22,231 nucleotides of DNA from a virus. The stretch lies in the IMG/VR virus record IMGVR_UViG_3300015366_000015, positions 1 through 22,231 of that record; one strand, 5' to 3'. Positions 8,164 to 15,326 of this stretch are shown in pieces. The position numbers were made by a program, and so were the translations under genes. Within the stretch, counting starts at the first letter, position 1, and each line of letters starts with the position of its first letter. The notes beneath the pieces were generated by a model. That model worked only from the letters and a program-made list of their open reading frames with translations. It did no database searches and had not been told where the DNA came from.

Positions 8164-9473
8164 TTGTTCTCCAATACTGTGATTCGTGCTGTCAGGGCTG
8201 TGATGAGGGCTTGTTGTTCTTGGATGGATTTAATCAAAGCGGGAACAAGAATAGACGTATCCACACCCCATGCTTTTTCAACTTCATCGCTAGTATCACC
8301 TTCGCTAACGCAAGTTGGTTCAACTTCAAAAAGTTCTTGAGCAATTACGCCATAATCAACATGAGTATCTGAATCTTTCCAATCAAATGACCTGATTTTG
8401 ATTTGATTTAACAAGCCCAAAGCAGATGGCGCATCAACAATATTTTTCTTTAATCGAGCGTCTGATGTTATGTTGTAAAGAGTATTTGTACCGTTATAAG
8501 TAATTGAACCAACAGTGGTGATTGTTGTAGATACTCGCTTTAAAAATTCAACAAAATAGCTTGTACCAGATGAATAACCATTAAACAATTGAAAGTTGTA
8601 AGCAGATGAACCATTTGCTTGATAAGAGTTAAATAAACCACTTTGACCAACTTGAGTTCCGCCTAATAAAACAGCACCGCCTGAGTCGATACGCATACGT
8701 TCTGAGCCGTTGGTAGTAAATCTAATAGTGTTTGCAGACCCCGTTTCAGAAACAATATCTAAATAACCAGAGCCACCTTGTATGTAGCCATAGCGAGTTC
8801 CTGCTGTGTCAAACAATGAATAATAACTAGCATTTTGCTGCACTCTAATTTCATTACCATAAACATGTAACTTTGCACTTGGCGAAGTAGTACCTATACC
8901 CACATTACCGCTGGAGTCGATACGCATTGCTTCTGTGCTTCCGTTTATTTGAAAAATAGAAGCAGATGGACTTTGCAAAATAACATTGCTACTTGCATTT
9001 AATTGCAAAATATCTTTTCTTGTACCACCAGAATCTTTAAACTGTAATGCTGTTGCATTTGGTAAAGCAATATTGCCGTTTACATCAAGTTTAGTTGCTG
9101 GCGAACTAGTACCTATACCCACGTTACCAGAAAAAATTTGATCAGTACTAAAAGTATTTTTTTCATCTAGTTTTGGAATGTCATTAAGATTAGCAGCAAC
9201 TAAACGTAGTTCAACTTTATCCCCAGAATTCCAAGCTTGACCACTAGTTCCATCTTGACCACGAACAATAGTAAATGTGTCTGTAGAACGAGTTGTCACT
9301 TTAATAATCTCTATAGCACCACTTGAGTTAGCTAGTGTGCAATAAAAATAATCTGAACCACTAGACGTAGGAAACAAAGCTCCTGCACCAGCAGAAACAG
9401 TCAAACTAGTAGCACTATTTGTAATGCCAGTTGCTAGCGTAGTAGCAGCGTTATTAGTGAACTTCATTACCAT
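8160..9473 (-). CDS. Tail fibre protein with C-terminal S74 self-cleaving chaperone domain
   Basis: A 437-residue fibre. The N-terminus (about 1-95) is a beta domain, probably for attachment. Residues 117-134 and 190-207 carry two copies of NVGIGT-SP--KL-V-GN, a repeat common in fibres bearing S74 domains, and MRIDS(S/G)G occurs twice. From S337 the sequence SDARLKKNI marks the peptidase S74 (intramolecular chaperone) domain; cleavage in this family occurs just before that Ser, using the Ser and the following Lys as the catalytic pair. FDWKDS, HVDYGVIAQE and a final helix (PALIKSIQEQQALITAL) complete the domain. In known members it trimerises the fibre, then cuts itself off, so mature protein would be about 336 residues. 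GGGAG seven bases before the first ATG supports that start over Met3. Confidence 0.92.
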   Translation of the reverse strand: MVMKFTNNAATTLATGITNSATSLTVSAGAGALFPTSSGSDYFYCTLANSSGAIEIIKVTTRSTDTFTIVRGQDGTSGQAWNSGDKVELRLVAANLNDIPKLDEKNTFSTDQIFSGNVGIGTSSPATKLDVNGNIALPNATALQFKDSGGTRKDILQLNASSNVILQSPSASIFQINGSTEAMRIDSSGNVGIGTTSPSAKLHVYGNEIRVQQNASYYSLFDTAGTRYGYIQGGSGYLDIVSETGSANTIRFTTNGSERMRIDSGGAVLLGGTQVGQSGLFNSYQANGSSAYNFQLFNGYSSGTSYFVEFLKRVSTTITTVGSITYNGTNTLYNITSDARLKKNIVDAPSALGLLNQIKIRSFDWKDSDTHVDYGVIAQELFEVEPTCVSEGDTSDEVEKAWGVDTSILVPALIKSIQEQQALITALTARITVLENK

Positions 9474-9488
9474 AACAATCTCCCGTTT

Positions 9489-9773
9489 TTATCCGTTGTT
9501 TAAGTTTAAAACATTGAGCGCAGAACCGTTGATAGGGCTTGTTGGTTGAACTAAAAATATAAAATAATCTGATTGTTCTGGTCTAGTAAATGGAGGAGCT
9601 TGTTTATCAGCTACACCATGTACAAAGTCTTGAGGCTGTCTAGGTTCCCAATCTCCACTACAAACCATCAGACCATCCCACCTCATTTGTAGTTCGCTGT
9701 TTTTATACTGACGACCACAAACGTCACAAATGACGTTCCAACTTCCATTATCCCATCTAGGTTTGTACGACAT
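9489..9773 (-). CDS. Small Cys-containing (zinc-ribbon-like) phage structural protein
   Basis: A 94-residue protein with CDVCG (C16, C19) and a third Cys in RWDGLMVC (C38), followed by DWEPRQPQDFVHGVADKQ and a PPFTRPE stretch. I recognise the WDGLMVC..DWEPR.PQDF pattern as a recurrent phage family of unknown function, found beside fibre genes. In copies I remember the residue after EPR is usually His; here it is Gln (Q46), so if the site binds zinc the fourth ligand would have to come from elsewhere, perhaps H52. The ATG overlaps the stop of the upstream gene by one base (TAATG), and no strong ribosome binding site is seen, suggesting translational coupling. A structural or adaptor role is inferred from position only. 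Confidence 0.75.
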   Translation of the reverse strand: MSYKPRWDNGSWNVICDVCGRQYKNSELQMRWDGLMVCSGDWEPRQPQDFVHGVADKQAPPFTRPEQSDYFIFLVQPTSPINGSALNVLNLNNG

Positions 9774-10087
9774 TATTGCACTTCAGTTGTACTATACACG
9801 GGCAAGTCTCCTAGAGCAACTAGGGTACTTCCAGCACTAGTGGTTACAGTCATAACAAGACGGTAGGTAACACCAGCTACACCACTCTGAACTTGTTGGT
9901 AAACTTTGTTTCCTATGATAGTAGTTCCACCTGACAACACACTAGACGGATTAGCATCAACACCATCTATAACAATTACAGAGCAAGAAGATGTAGACAA
10001 AGTTTCTCCTGCCGCTAACGTCTGACTAAAGTCAAAAGACAGAGGCTTTATTTCAGCAACAAACTTGTAGGAAAAATATTCAGCCAT
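9773..10087 (-). CDS. Fibre-tail adaptor-like protein
   Basis: A 104-residue beta-sandwich-type protein. FDFSQTLAAGETLSTSSCSV near residues 18-37, then SSVLSGGTTIIGNKVYQQV and GVTYRLVMTVTTSAGS, give the layout of the roughly 100-residue phage proteins often annotated as fibre-tail adaptors (a strand-rich Ig-like domain with G-V/T-Y and an R-V-T-T-S-G edge). It overlaps the end of the repeat-rich fibre gene by eight bases (ATGGCTGA) and has AGGATG upstream, so it is translated together with the putative fibre. Joining the repeat protein to the particle is a reasonable but unproven role. Confidence 0.65.
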   Translation of the reverse strand: MAEYFSYKFVAEIKPLSFDFSQTLAAGETLSTSSCSVIVIDGVDANPSSVLSGGTTIIGNKVYQQVQSGVAGVTYRLVMTVTTSAGSTLVALGDLPVYSTTEVQ

Positions 10088-10994
10088 TTACATCATCCTG
10101 TTTTGTAACTACTATGTTGGTCTTCTTTGGTTTAACCAGTATTTCTATAAAGCCAGCAAACACTTGAACAATAACTTTCTTGGTAGGGACAAATATAGTG
10201 TCCTCAATGTTGGGCAAGACTTTGTAAAAGTACTTTACAACACTAGTATAAACGGTTGTTACTAATAACACAAACCTTGCTGTAATGGTAGCAACTAAAG
10301 CAGTTGTTGTAACTACAGCAAGAAGAATTTTAGCTCTTAGTTTTTGTATTGCTACTGTAGAAGCAACTGTAGCAGCTATTGTCCTACCAAGAGTTAGTAG
10401 TCTAACCATTGTGTTTGTTGTAGACACAGACGCAGTAAGTACTCTATTAAAGAAGAATCCGTAAAGTAACACTGCTGTATTAGTCACAGATGCAGATACT
10501 TTTTTACCTATAACTTTAATAAGCAAAACAGATGTAACACAAACTACAGCAAGTATTTTAAGAATACTTTTTAACAGTACTACAGAGCTTGTAGATACAA
10601 CACTAAGGGTTTTTACTAATGCTTTTAGGATAGTGTTGGTAGAAGTACTGGTAACTGTTATGTATTTAACTATTGCTTTAAAGATACTAGTTGTAGATGT
10701 AGACGTTACAGATTGAGGTTTACCTACAGTTAGTTTGTAAGTTGCTGTAGAACTAGAAGAGAAAGAAAAACTTTTAATTATGCTTTTTAAAAGTGTTGAA
10801 GTACTAGTAGATGCAGCACTTACTATTTTATTGATGTAAACAAGCTTAGTTGCAGTGCTAGTGCTTGTGATAGCTCTAATAACACCAACACCTCTAGCTA
10901 TAGTAAATGTACTTGTGCTAGAGACTGTTAATCCTTGAACATAACTAGAGCCGTTAAGTACTGCTTCATTAACAGCAAAAGAATTAAGAGACAT
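10080..10994 (-). CDS. Structural/fibre-like protein made of 18-20-residue repeats
   Basis: A 304-residue protein dominated by about eleven repeats (residues roughly 41-240). Each unit is a Ser/Thr run (TSTSTST or a decayed form), a short hydrophobic strand, and a closing basic residue: K56, K74, K92, K110, K128, K146 and K164 are exactly 18 apart, then R184, R204, K222 and R240. Early units are polar, for example VTSTSTTSIFKAIVK; later ones become very hydrophobic, for example ILAVVCVTSVLLIKVIGK. The N-terminus MSLNSFAVNEAVLNG resembles openings of small phage tail proteins, and the C-terminus (260-300) has strand-like EDTIFVP and Lys-rich segments. No known enzyme motif exists. A beta-solenoid or fibre shaft is my preferred model; a membrane-active protein is the alternative. 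The ribosome site is weak (AGAG). Confidence 0.7.
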   Translation of the reverse strand: MSLNSFAVNEAVLNGSSYVQGLTVSSTSTFTIARGVGVIRAITSTSTATKLVYINKIVSAASTSTSTLLKSIIKSFSFSSSSTATYKLTVGKPQSVTSTSTTSIFKAIVKYITVTSTSTNTILKALVKTLSVVSTSSVVLLKSILKILAVVCVTSVLLIKVIGKKVSASVTNTAVLLYGFFFNRVLTASVSTTNTMVRLLTLGRTIAATVASTVAIQKLRAKILLAVVTTTALVATITARFVLLVTTVYTSVVKYFYKVLPNIEDTIFVPTKKVIVQVFAGFIEILVKPKKTNIVVTKQDDVNG

Positions 10995-11013
10995 AGTTTG
11001 TCTCTAACTCTAA

Positions 11014-11379
11014 TTAACTAAACTGAGTCTTAAAGGTGAACTGAATTGAGTCACCAGAACTCAGGTTAATTGTTGAGAAGTCACCCTTAACAAACAAGTT
11101 GCCAGAAGTAGAAGCGTCAAACAAACCAGCATTGGTAATAGCAAGCGTACCACCAGCAGTCTGCGTACCAACTATTTGGTAAGTGTCATTAGTTACAGAT
11201 GTAGTTACTTGAGAACTAGTACCTGTTTGACGAGTACCTGTTTCAGTAAACAACGTTGTATCAGCAGCAGCAGTTGTACCAGCACCAGTACCATAAGCAA
11301 CGTACACAGGTTCTGTGCCACTACCTTTAATACGGCTAGTTACAATTGCTTTACCAGCATTAACTAAGAGAGTAGCCAT
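11014..11379 (-). CDS. Putative phage tail/structural protein
   Basis: A 121-residue beta-rich protein. NAGKAIVTSRIKGSGTEPVYVAYG at the N-terminus is followed by a Gly/Ala/Thr-rich region and strands such as GTLAITNAGLFDAST and NLFVKGDFSTINLSSGDSIQFTFKTQFS. I have seen this plan in small phage proteins that precede fibre genes, sometimes called tail fibre proteins, but no activity is known to me. GGAG lies nine bases before the ATG. The start overlaps the tail of a 53-residue gene by sixteen bases in another frame. Composition fits a virion surface part. Confidence 0.65.
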   Translation of the reverse strand: MATLLVNAGKAIVTSRIKGSGTEPVYVAYGTGAGTTAAADTTLFTETGTRQTGTSSQVTTSVTNDTYQIVGTQTAGGTLAITNAGLFDASTSGNLFVKGDFSTINLSSGDSIQFTFKTQFS

Positions 11380-11525
11380 TTTTTAATACTCCAAAAAATA
11401 CGTTTAAGAGGATTCTTGTGCCAGTAACTAACAACACCAAGGTGCTCCACAGTACCGTCAACACGAGTGATGACAGCACTGATCTGAGCTTCCTTGGCGT
11501 TACTAGGAACAATCATCTCAGCCAT
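11364..11525 (-). CDS. Conserved 53-residue phage protein
   Basis: A short gene filling what otherwise would be a 150-base gap. It encodes 53 residues: a polar N-terminus MAEMIVPSNAKEAQISAVIT, then RVDGTVEHLGVVSYWHKNPL and a basic, aromatic tail KRIFWSIKKW. AAGGT six bases before the ATG overlaps the stop of the preceding gene. I recall very similar short proteins with an IVPSNAKEAQI opening and a YxHxNPL segment in other phages, always of unknown function. The basic amphipathic tail could touch membrane or nucleic acid, which is speculation. It overlaps the next gene by sixteen bases in a different frame. Confidence 0.7.
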   Translation of the reverse strand: MAEMIVPSNAKEAQISAVITRVDGTVEHLGVVSYWHKNPLKRIFWSIKKWLLS

Positions 11526-11527
11526 TG

Positions 11528-11764
11528 TTAGACCTTGTCAGATTTATTATCTAGCTTGTCAAAGATTTTATTAATCATCTCTTTAAGCTCTCGAATGTCA
11601 TCCTTGTAGTCGTCTTTAGCAACATACTCTTTAGGAAGATCTTCTCTAAGCTTAGCTAGATCACTTTTAAGTTCTTTGACAGCAGACCACAGTTCACGAG
11701 CAAACCAGCCCGTGACTGAGGATATAAGTGTTAGACCAATGTTTAGGAGGGTTTGGTAATCCAT
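11528..11764 (-). CDS. Small membrane-anchored coiled-coil protein, possible holin-like
   Basis: A 78-residue protein with a hydrophobic N-terminal segment (about residues 5-21, LLNIGLTLISSVTGWFA) followed by a charged helix ELWSAVKELKSDLAKLREDL and a second coiled coil to the C-terminus (DIRELKEMINKIFDKLDNKS). One membrane segment plus a cytoplasmic coiled coil is compatible with a holin, spanin-like or lysis-timing protein, and no other lysis candidate appears in the window. It could also be a virion protein with a membrane tip. AAGGTG five bases before the ATG gives firm support for the start. It sits among structural genes, so lysis is only a hypothesis. Confidence 0.65.
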   Translation of the reverse strand: MDYQTLLNIGLTLISSVTGWFARELWSAVKELKSDLAKLREDLPKEYVAKDDYKDDIRELKEMINKIFDKLDNKSDKV

Positions 11765-11773
11765 CTAAACACC

Positions 11774-12184
11774 TTACAGGTTAGTACCTTGTTTAACCAA
11801 CTCTAAGATAACGGAAAACACCTGAGTACCAGATGTCCAACCAGTAGTCTTAACAAGGATAGCACCAGTCTTACCAGCACCAGAGTTGTTAGTTAGTCCA
11901 CCAAAGTTCCAAAACATCAAACGACCACGACCAGCTAAGGGCATGATAATGACATCGGTTGTAGCGTCCCACAACAGTTGTACTTCTATTTGATCGCTAA
12001 TTGAATAATCAATGTGATCTATCCGTACCTGTGTGGGTGTAAACCCTATGCCACTTTGATTGATGTCAGACATAGCAACAGCAGTTGTTAAAGCTAGGTC
12101 AGAAGTATCAAGTACCGCTGTTAGCTTAATGATTGCGTTGCGTTGACCTTCTTCAAGGATTTGCGTTGTAAATGAGTTAGCCAT
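11774..12184 (-). CDS. Conserved phage structural protein (surface/decoration type)
   Basis: A 136-residue beta-rich protein: MANSFTTQILEEGQRNAIIK, KLTAVLDTSDLALTT, PTQVRIDHIDYSISDQIEVQLLWDATTDV and LAGRGRLMFWNFGGL, ending with SVILELVKQGTNL. I recognise the ARNA(V/I)(V/I)KL..VLDTSDL....D.IDY.ISD...V.LWWDATTD pattern as a widespread family in tailed phages, with no established function known to me. AGGAG at six bases before the ATG overlaps the stop of the upstream gene. Position after the 241-residue beta protein suggests a minor virion component. Confidence 0.75.
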   Translation of the reverse strand: MANSFTTQILEEGQRNAIIKLTAVLDTSDLALTTAVAMSDINQSGIGFTPTQVRIDHIDYSISDQIEVQLLWDATTDVIIMPLAGRGRLMFWNFGGLTNNSGAGKTGAILVKTTGWTSGTQVFSVILELVKQGTNL

Positions 12185-12196
12185 AGCTATCTCCTA

Positions 12197-12922
12197 TTAA
12201 CGTAAAACTTCTTGAGCAGCCAACACAAAGTCAGTAGTCAGGGTATCTGTTGCAGTAGGTGTAATTTGGAACACTGGGCTAAGAACAGCGTTAGTCAACG
12301 TAGTTCCACTAGCACCAATAGTAGCAGCAGAGATACGAGCAACTGGCCCCATAGTAACAGTAGAGCTACCTGAGTAGACAATGATGTCTGTACCATCGTA
12401 GTAAAAACCAACTTCAATCCAAGTAGCTGCGGCAGCAGTAGCCACACCAGTTACCAGGGTAGTTGCAGTACTGTTAACAGTAGATACCAAGTTAATAGAA
12501 GTAGAAGCAGCAGCTTTAGCAAACCACAAACCATCAGTAACAGCAGAACCTTTTTGCAAACCAACGTAAAAAGATACGTTACCTGCTACAGCGGATACTT
12601 GGAAACGGGTAGTAAACCAAGAACGATTGCCAACTACAAACTGATAAAACGTACCGTTTTTATAAGCAGAAGTAGCAGTAGTAGTACCACCGGGAGTCAA
12701 CAAAGCTTGACCACCAATACCAGGAGTCAAAGCAAAAGTAGAAGACGTACCTGTAACAGTGTAGTCAGTACCAATCAATGTGTTGAAATCGTTGGTGTAA
12801 GTAGAGCTACCTAAAGATTGTGTGTTTCCAGTGTGGAATGGATCAGGGAAAGGGTACGAATACAGAGGTTCGTTAGGGTATGCGGTAGACAGGCCGCTAT
12901 ACAGACGGGTTGGGTTTGACAT
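12197..12922 (-). CDS. Putative virion surface protein, lectin-like beta sandwich
   Basis: A 241-residue Ser/Thr/Ala/Gly-rich protein. The centre shows alternating strands typical of a concanavalin-type beta sandwich: FYQFVVGNRSWFTTRFQVSA, NVSFYVGLQKGSAVTDGLWF and ATWIEVGFYYDGTDIIVYSG. The C-terminus TPTATDTLTTDFVLAAQEVLR is unlike a coiled coil. Such a fold on the virion suggests a decoration or glycan-binding part, which I infer from strand pattern alone. AAAGGAA six bases before the ATG supports the start; a terminator-like hairpin and a palindrome lie just upstream, so this gene opens a new transcript segment behind the capsid gene. Confidence 0.6.
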   Translation of the reverse strand: MSNPTRLYSGLSTAYPNEPLYSYPFPDPFHTGNTQSLGSSTYTNDFNTLIGTDYTVTGTSSTFALTPGIGGQALLTPGGTTTATSAYKNGTFYQFVVGNRSWFTTRFQVSAVAGNVSFYVGLQKGSAVTDGLWFAKAAASTSINLVSTVNSTATTLVTGVATAAAATWIEVGFYYDGTDIIVYSGSSTVTMGPVARISAATIGASGTTLTNAVLSPVFQITPTATDTLTTDFVLAAQEVLR

Positions 12923-12937
12923 GATAAGTTCCTTTGA

Positions 12938-12954
12938 CGTTGTTTAAAACAACG
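12938..12954. repeat. Near-perfect palindrome upstream of the 241-aa gene
   Basis: Arms CGTTGTTT and AAACAACG (8 bp each) are separated by a single A. It lies immediately upstream of the ribosome binding site of the next gene on the minus strand and shares bases with the end of the preceding terminator stem, so the two structures may exclude each other. It could be an operator for a dimeric regulator or a transcript hairpin. Confidence 0.45.
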
Positions 12955-12969
12955 CCCAATTAAGGGCGT
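12941..12969 (-). terminator. Terminator-like hairpin after the 44-aa gene
   Basis: On the minus strand, ACGCCC pairs with GGGCGT around the loop TTAATT (12952-12969), followed by a T-rich tract TGTTTT. The stem is six pairs, so termination may be partial. It lies between the 44-residue gene and the 241-residue gene. Confidence 0.5.
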
Positions 12970-12991
12970 CATTGGAAGATTGCATTCTATA

Positions 12992-13126
12992 TTACATTTT
13001 CTTTTTAGGCATCATCTTTTTTGCAGCAGCCATCTTTTTAGCTGCTGGCATCTTTTTCTCTTCACCTTTAGCTTCAACTTTAGCATCAGGTTTCATGCCC
13101 ATCTCTTTGCGTTTTTCGTATCCCAT
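12992..13126 (-). CDS. 44-residue Lys/Met/Ala-rich basic protein
   Basis: A tiny gene between two terminator-like hairpins. The 44 residues contain 14 Lys and 8 Met, with repeated (A/P)KKM units: EKKMPAAKKMAAAKKMMPKK near the C-terminus. GGAG six bases before the ATG gives strong translational support, and the frame ends in TAA just before the second hairpin. The composition resembles histone-H1-like tails, so binding of packaged DNA or of acidic capsid surfaces is conceivable; this is inference. It follows the capsid gene directly, a position where I recall small basic proteins in related phages. Confidence 0.65.
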   Translation of the reverse strand: MGYEKRKEMGMKPDAKVEAKGEEKKMPAAKKMAAAKKMMPKKKM

Positions 13127-13143
13127 GATTTACTCCAATTTAT

Positions 13144-13173
13144 AAAAAGAACCCCCTCTTTTTAGGGAGGGGG
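13144..13173 (-). terminator. Strong Rho-independent terminator after the major capsid gene
   Basis: On the minus strand, CCCCCTC pairs with GAGGGGG around the loop CCTAAAAA (13152-13173), followed at once by TTCTTTTT. Seven G/C-rich pairs and a T tract make a textbook intrinsic terminator. It would end most transcripts behind the major capsid gene and leave downstream genes to read-through. Confidence 0.88.
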
Positions 13174-13187
13174 CATGTTACTAATAA

Positions 13188-14108
13188 TCAAGGACCGTTA
13201 GAGCCATAGATAGCACGAGGATCAGACCAGCCAAAACTGTAACGCTCGTAGCCTTTGGCTTTGACGTTCATAGTGTCAAAGTCATTGTCTTGGTCAAACG
13301 TAACAGCATGACGCTCGTAGTACTTCAAGCCAGTACCACCAGGGATGGTGTTACGGATAAACCAAGCATGGGGGCTTGTGAAGTAGTGGTTCACTTTAAA
13401 ACCACCAGGGATGTAATTGCCAGACTTAATGACGTTGATGTCATTGTTGGCATTACCTGTTTGGTAGCTAGAGTGCAGAATGCGTTGAGCATTAAAGATC
13501 TCTTGACGAGCAATGTGCAAGCTGTTTGGTTGAATAGCAACCAACAAGCCGCGGTCATTTTGAATGCCCATAATTGCGATCACTGCATCTTCCAAAGAAG
13601 CTTCAGACAAGTCAACATCAACTGCTGGCTTGTTAGAGAACGTACCACCTGAAGTATTTGGGTGGTTAGTAGCGCAAAGAGCTACGCCATCACCACCTAA
13701 ATATGTGCCATTGAAAGCACGGTTGTACACGTTAGCTGCAATGTTTTCTTTCGTTTGACGGAAAGACATTGCCAATGCAGCAGCACGTTTCTTGGACACT
13801 TGCTCATACAAGTTGTCGTCCATTTCTTCTTTGGTCACGATATAACCCATTGCGTAAGCAACGTGTGTATAACGAGTTGTGAAGCCTTGGATTTCAGAGT
13901 CGTATGCAGTGCCTTGACCTTCAGATTTAATAGGAACCAGACCAAAGCCAGACAGTTGAACGTCTTCTTCGTAGTTCATATTAGAAGTGTCTTTATCAAA
14001 CAAGTCTACATACTCTTCTGGGTGCTCGTTGTAGGTTTGACCCCACCAAGCTTTAATGCCAGGCCATAGTGCTTTGGGATGTGATGCGGTAGTAATTACG
14101 CCAGCCAT
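13188..14108 (-). CDS. Major capsid protein
   Basis: A 306-residue protein in the Mu-type major head subunit style of HK97-fold capsid proteins. The N-terminus SHPKALWPGIKAWWGQTYNEH is followed by EYVDLFDKDTSNMNYEEDV and SGFGLVPIKSEGQ, then a long helix region with YIVTKEEMDDNLYEQVSKKRA (spine-helix like), a CATNHP segment near residue 145, and C-terminal strands ending in the YSFGWSDPRAIYG motif. HHpred-type comparison was not possible; the call rests on this layout, the neighbouring scaffold and co-chaperonin, and the strong terminator behind it, which fits the most abundant virion protein. AAAGGAG seven bases upstream of the ATG is near-ideal, again consistent with high expression. Confidence 0.85.
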   Translation of the reverse strand: MAGVITTASHPKALWPGIKAWWGQTYNEHPEEYVDLFDKDTSNMNYEEDVQLSGFGLVPIKSEGQGTAYDSEIQGFTTRYTHVAYAMGYIVTKEEMDDNLYEQVSKKRAAALAMSFRQTKENIAANVYNRAFNGTYLGGDGVALCATNHPNTSGGTFSNKPAVDVDLSEASLEDAVIAIMGIQNDRGLLVAIQPNSLHIARQEIFNAQRILHSSYQTGNANNDINVIKSGNYIPGGFKVNHYFTSPHAWFIRNTIPGGTGLKYYERHAVTFDQDNDFDTMNVKAKGYERYSFGWSDPRAIYGSNGP

Positions 14109-14123
14109 GATGTATCTCCTTTA

Positions 14124-14789
14124 TTAGACTGCAAGGTAGTTCACGACAGTGCCAGAAGCAGAGCCGATAGTACCGTATTCGTGGTAGTTGAACTTGCACA
14201 AAACACGGACATAAGGGCTAGCAGCACTAGTCACTTGGTTGTCGCCTTTTTGCACAGCACCCAACAAACGGATTGGCAGAGTAGCCGTAACAGCAGGACC
14301 TGTAAGGACCATATCTGAATACGGAGAACTGTTACCCAAAGACGTTTGGTTTGCAGCAGAGATAGTCACAGCAGCGTTCATAGACAGTTGAGCTTGGGTA
14401 GCACCTGTTGCATCAAACTGAGCTTCAAACAACACAAAGGGATCATCTACAACATACAAGTATCGAACACTAGTACGAGTACCAGCAGCGATGTATGCCT
14501 TTTCTAAAGACAAAGAGTTGCCAACCAAGCTTACGCCAGGATCAGCAACACGAATGCCCACGATAATGCCCAAGGGCAAAGCAGAAGTAGTAGTTGCGCC
14601 ACCCCACTTCTGAACGTTACGAACACCGTTGGCATCCGAACCAGAAGCAGACATAACACAATCACCGATTGCATAGCTATTGGTAGTGTCAGAAGTAGGG
14701 ATAGCGTACAGCCGACCCTGCTCATTCCACTTGCCACCTAGCAAGTTACCAACAGGGCTAAACCCGTTGGCTTTATTTACGTTAGCCAT
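14124..14789 (-). CDS. Head-associated structural protein, possible decoration protein
   Basis: A 221-residue beta-rich protein opening with NKANGFSPVGNLLGGKWNEQ and containing YAIPTSDTTNSYAIGDCV, a DANGVRNVQKW loop and LPLGIIVGIRVADPG. I recall this NGF.PV....G..WN......Y.IP..D....IGD.V layout from proteins directly upstream of phage capsid genes, where head decoration or capsid assembly is usually suggested. AAAGGAG six bases before the ATG supports the start and high expression. No catalytic motif. Decoration of the capsid is inferred. Confidence 0.65.
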   Translation of the reverse strand: MANVNKANGFSPVGNLLGGKWNEQGRLYAIPTSDTTNSYAIGDCVMSASGSDANGVRNVQKWGGATTTSALPLGIIVGIRVADPGVSLVGNSLSLEKAYIAAGTRTSVRYLYVVDDPFVLFEAQFDATGATQAQLSMNAAVTISAANQTSLGNSSPYSDMVLTGPAVTATLPIRLLGAVQKGDNQVTSAASPYVRVLCKFNYHEYGTIGSASGTVVNYLAV

Positions 14790-14810
14790 TTAAGACTCCT
14801 TTAAAAACAT

Positions 14811-15326
14811 TTAAGAGGTAACTTTGATACCATCCCTAGGGGTGTAGAACGATGGATTGTTTCCAGTAATCTTGCCCTTACGAACAGCAGCGTCAATAAG
14901 ATTGTTTTTGTTTTGAAGTTCAGCTTGATCTTCCTCAAACCATTCTTGCCGAATCTTCATTAGATAGCCGTATTGCTCAGTGCCTTCTGCACGAGGGTTT
15001 ACAAGAAATCTAATTCTTTCTCCAAGGTCACCATTACGGCTAACCACATTCTCACTCACGCCGCCCACTTCGTCAGGACTTACAAACTCGTAGCCACTAT
15101 CCATAGCTGCTTGTATGCGTCCACCTGCATCTGTAAACACATGTAGGTGGTATCCAGGTATCTGTGTTTGGACACTAATCTTTGCTTCTGTACCGTTAAA
15201 TACGTTACGTTTTTTTCGAGTTGTACCGTCTACTGCTGGAACAGGTGCGGTAGCTACTGCTTCCCGTTCTGCTGCTTTCTCAATAAGACGATCACGTTTT
15301 TCAAACTCGTTCAGTGCTCTTGGCAT
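14811..15326 (-). CDS. Conserved phage head-region protein of unknown function
   Basis: A 171-residue protein. The first 40 residues are charged and helical (NEFEKRDRLIEKAAEREAV) with a basic TTRKKRNVF segment. The middle has IPGYHLHVFTDAGGRIQAAMDSGYEFVSPDEV, a recognisable segment in phage proteins between scaffold and capsid genes, then ERIRFLVN and a helical end. GGGAG six bases upstream of the ATG. The IPGYHLHV....GRIQ...D.GYEFV pattern recurs in phages but I know of no demonstrated role; head assembly is the contextual guess. Confidence 0.7.
   Translation of the reverse strand: MPRALNEFEKRDRLIEKAAEREAVATAPVPAVDGTTRKKRNVFNGTEAKISVQTQIPGYHLHVFTDAGGRIQAAMDSGYEFVSPDEVGGVSENVVSRNGDLGERIRFLVNPRAEGTEQYGYLMKIRQEWFEEDQAELQNKNNLIDAAVRKGKITGNNPSFYTPRDGIKVTS

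Noticed and set aside
14531-14737. 68-codon minus-strand frame inside the head-associated gene
   Set aside because: Entirely within the better supported 221-residue gene, in another frame, with no ribosome site of its own.
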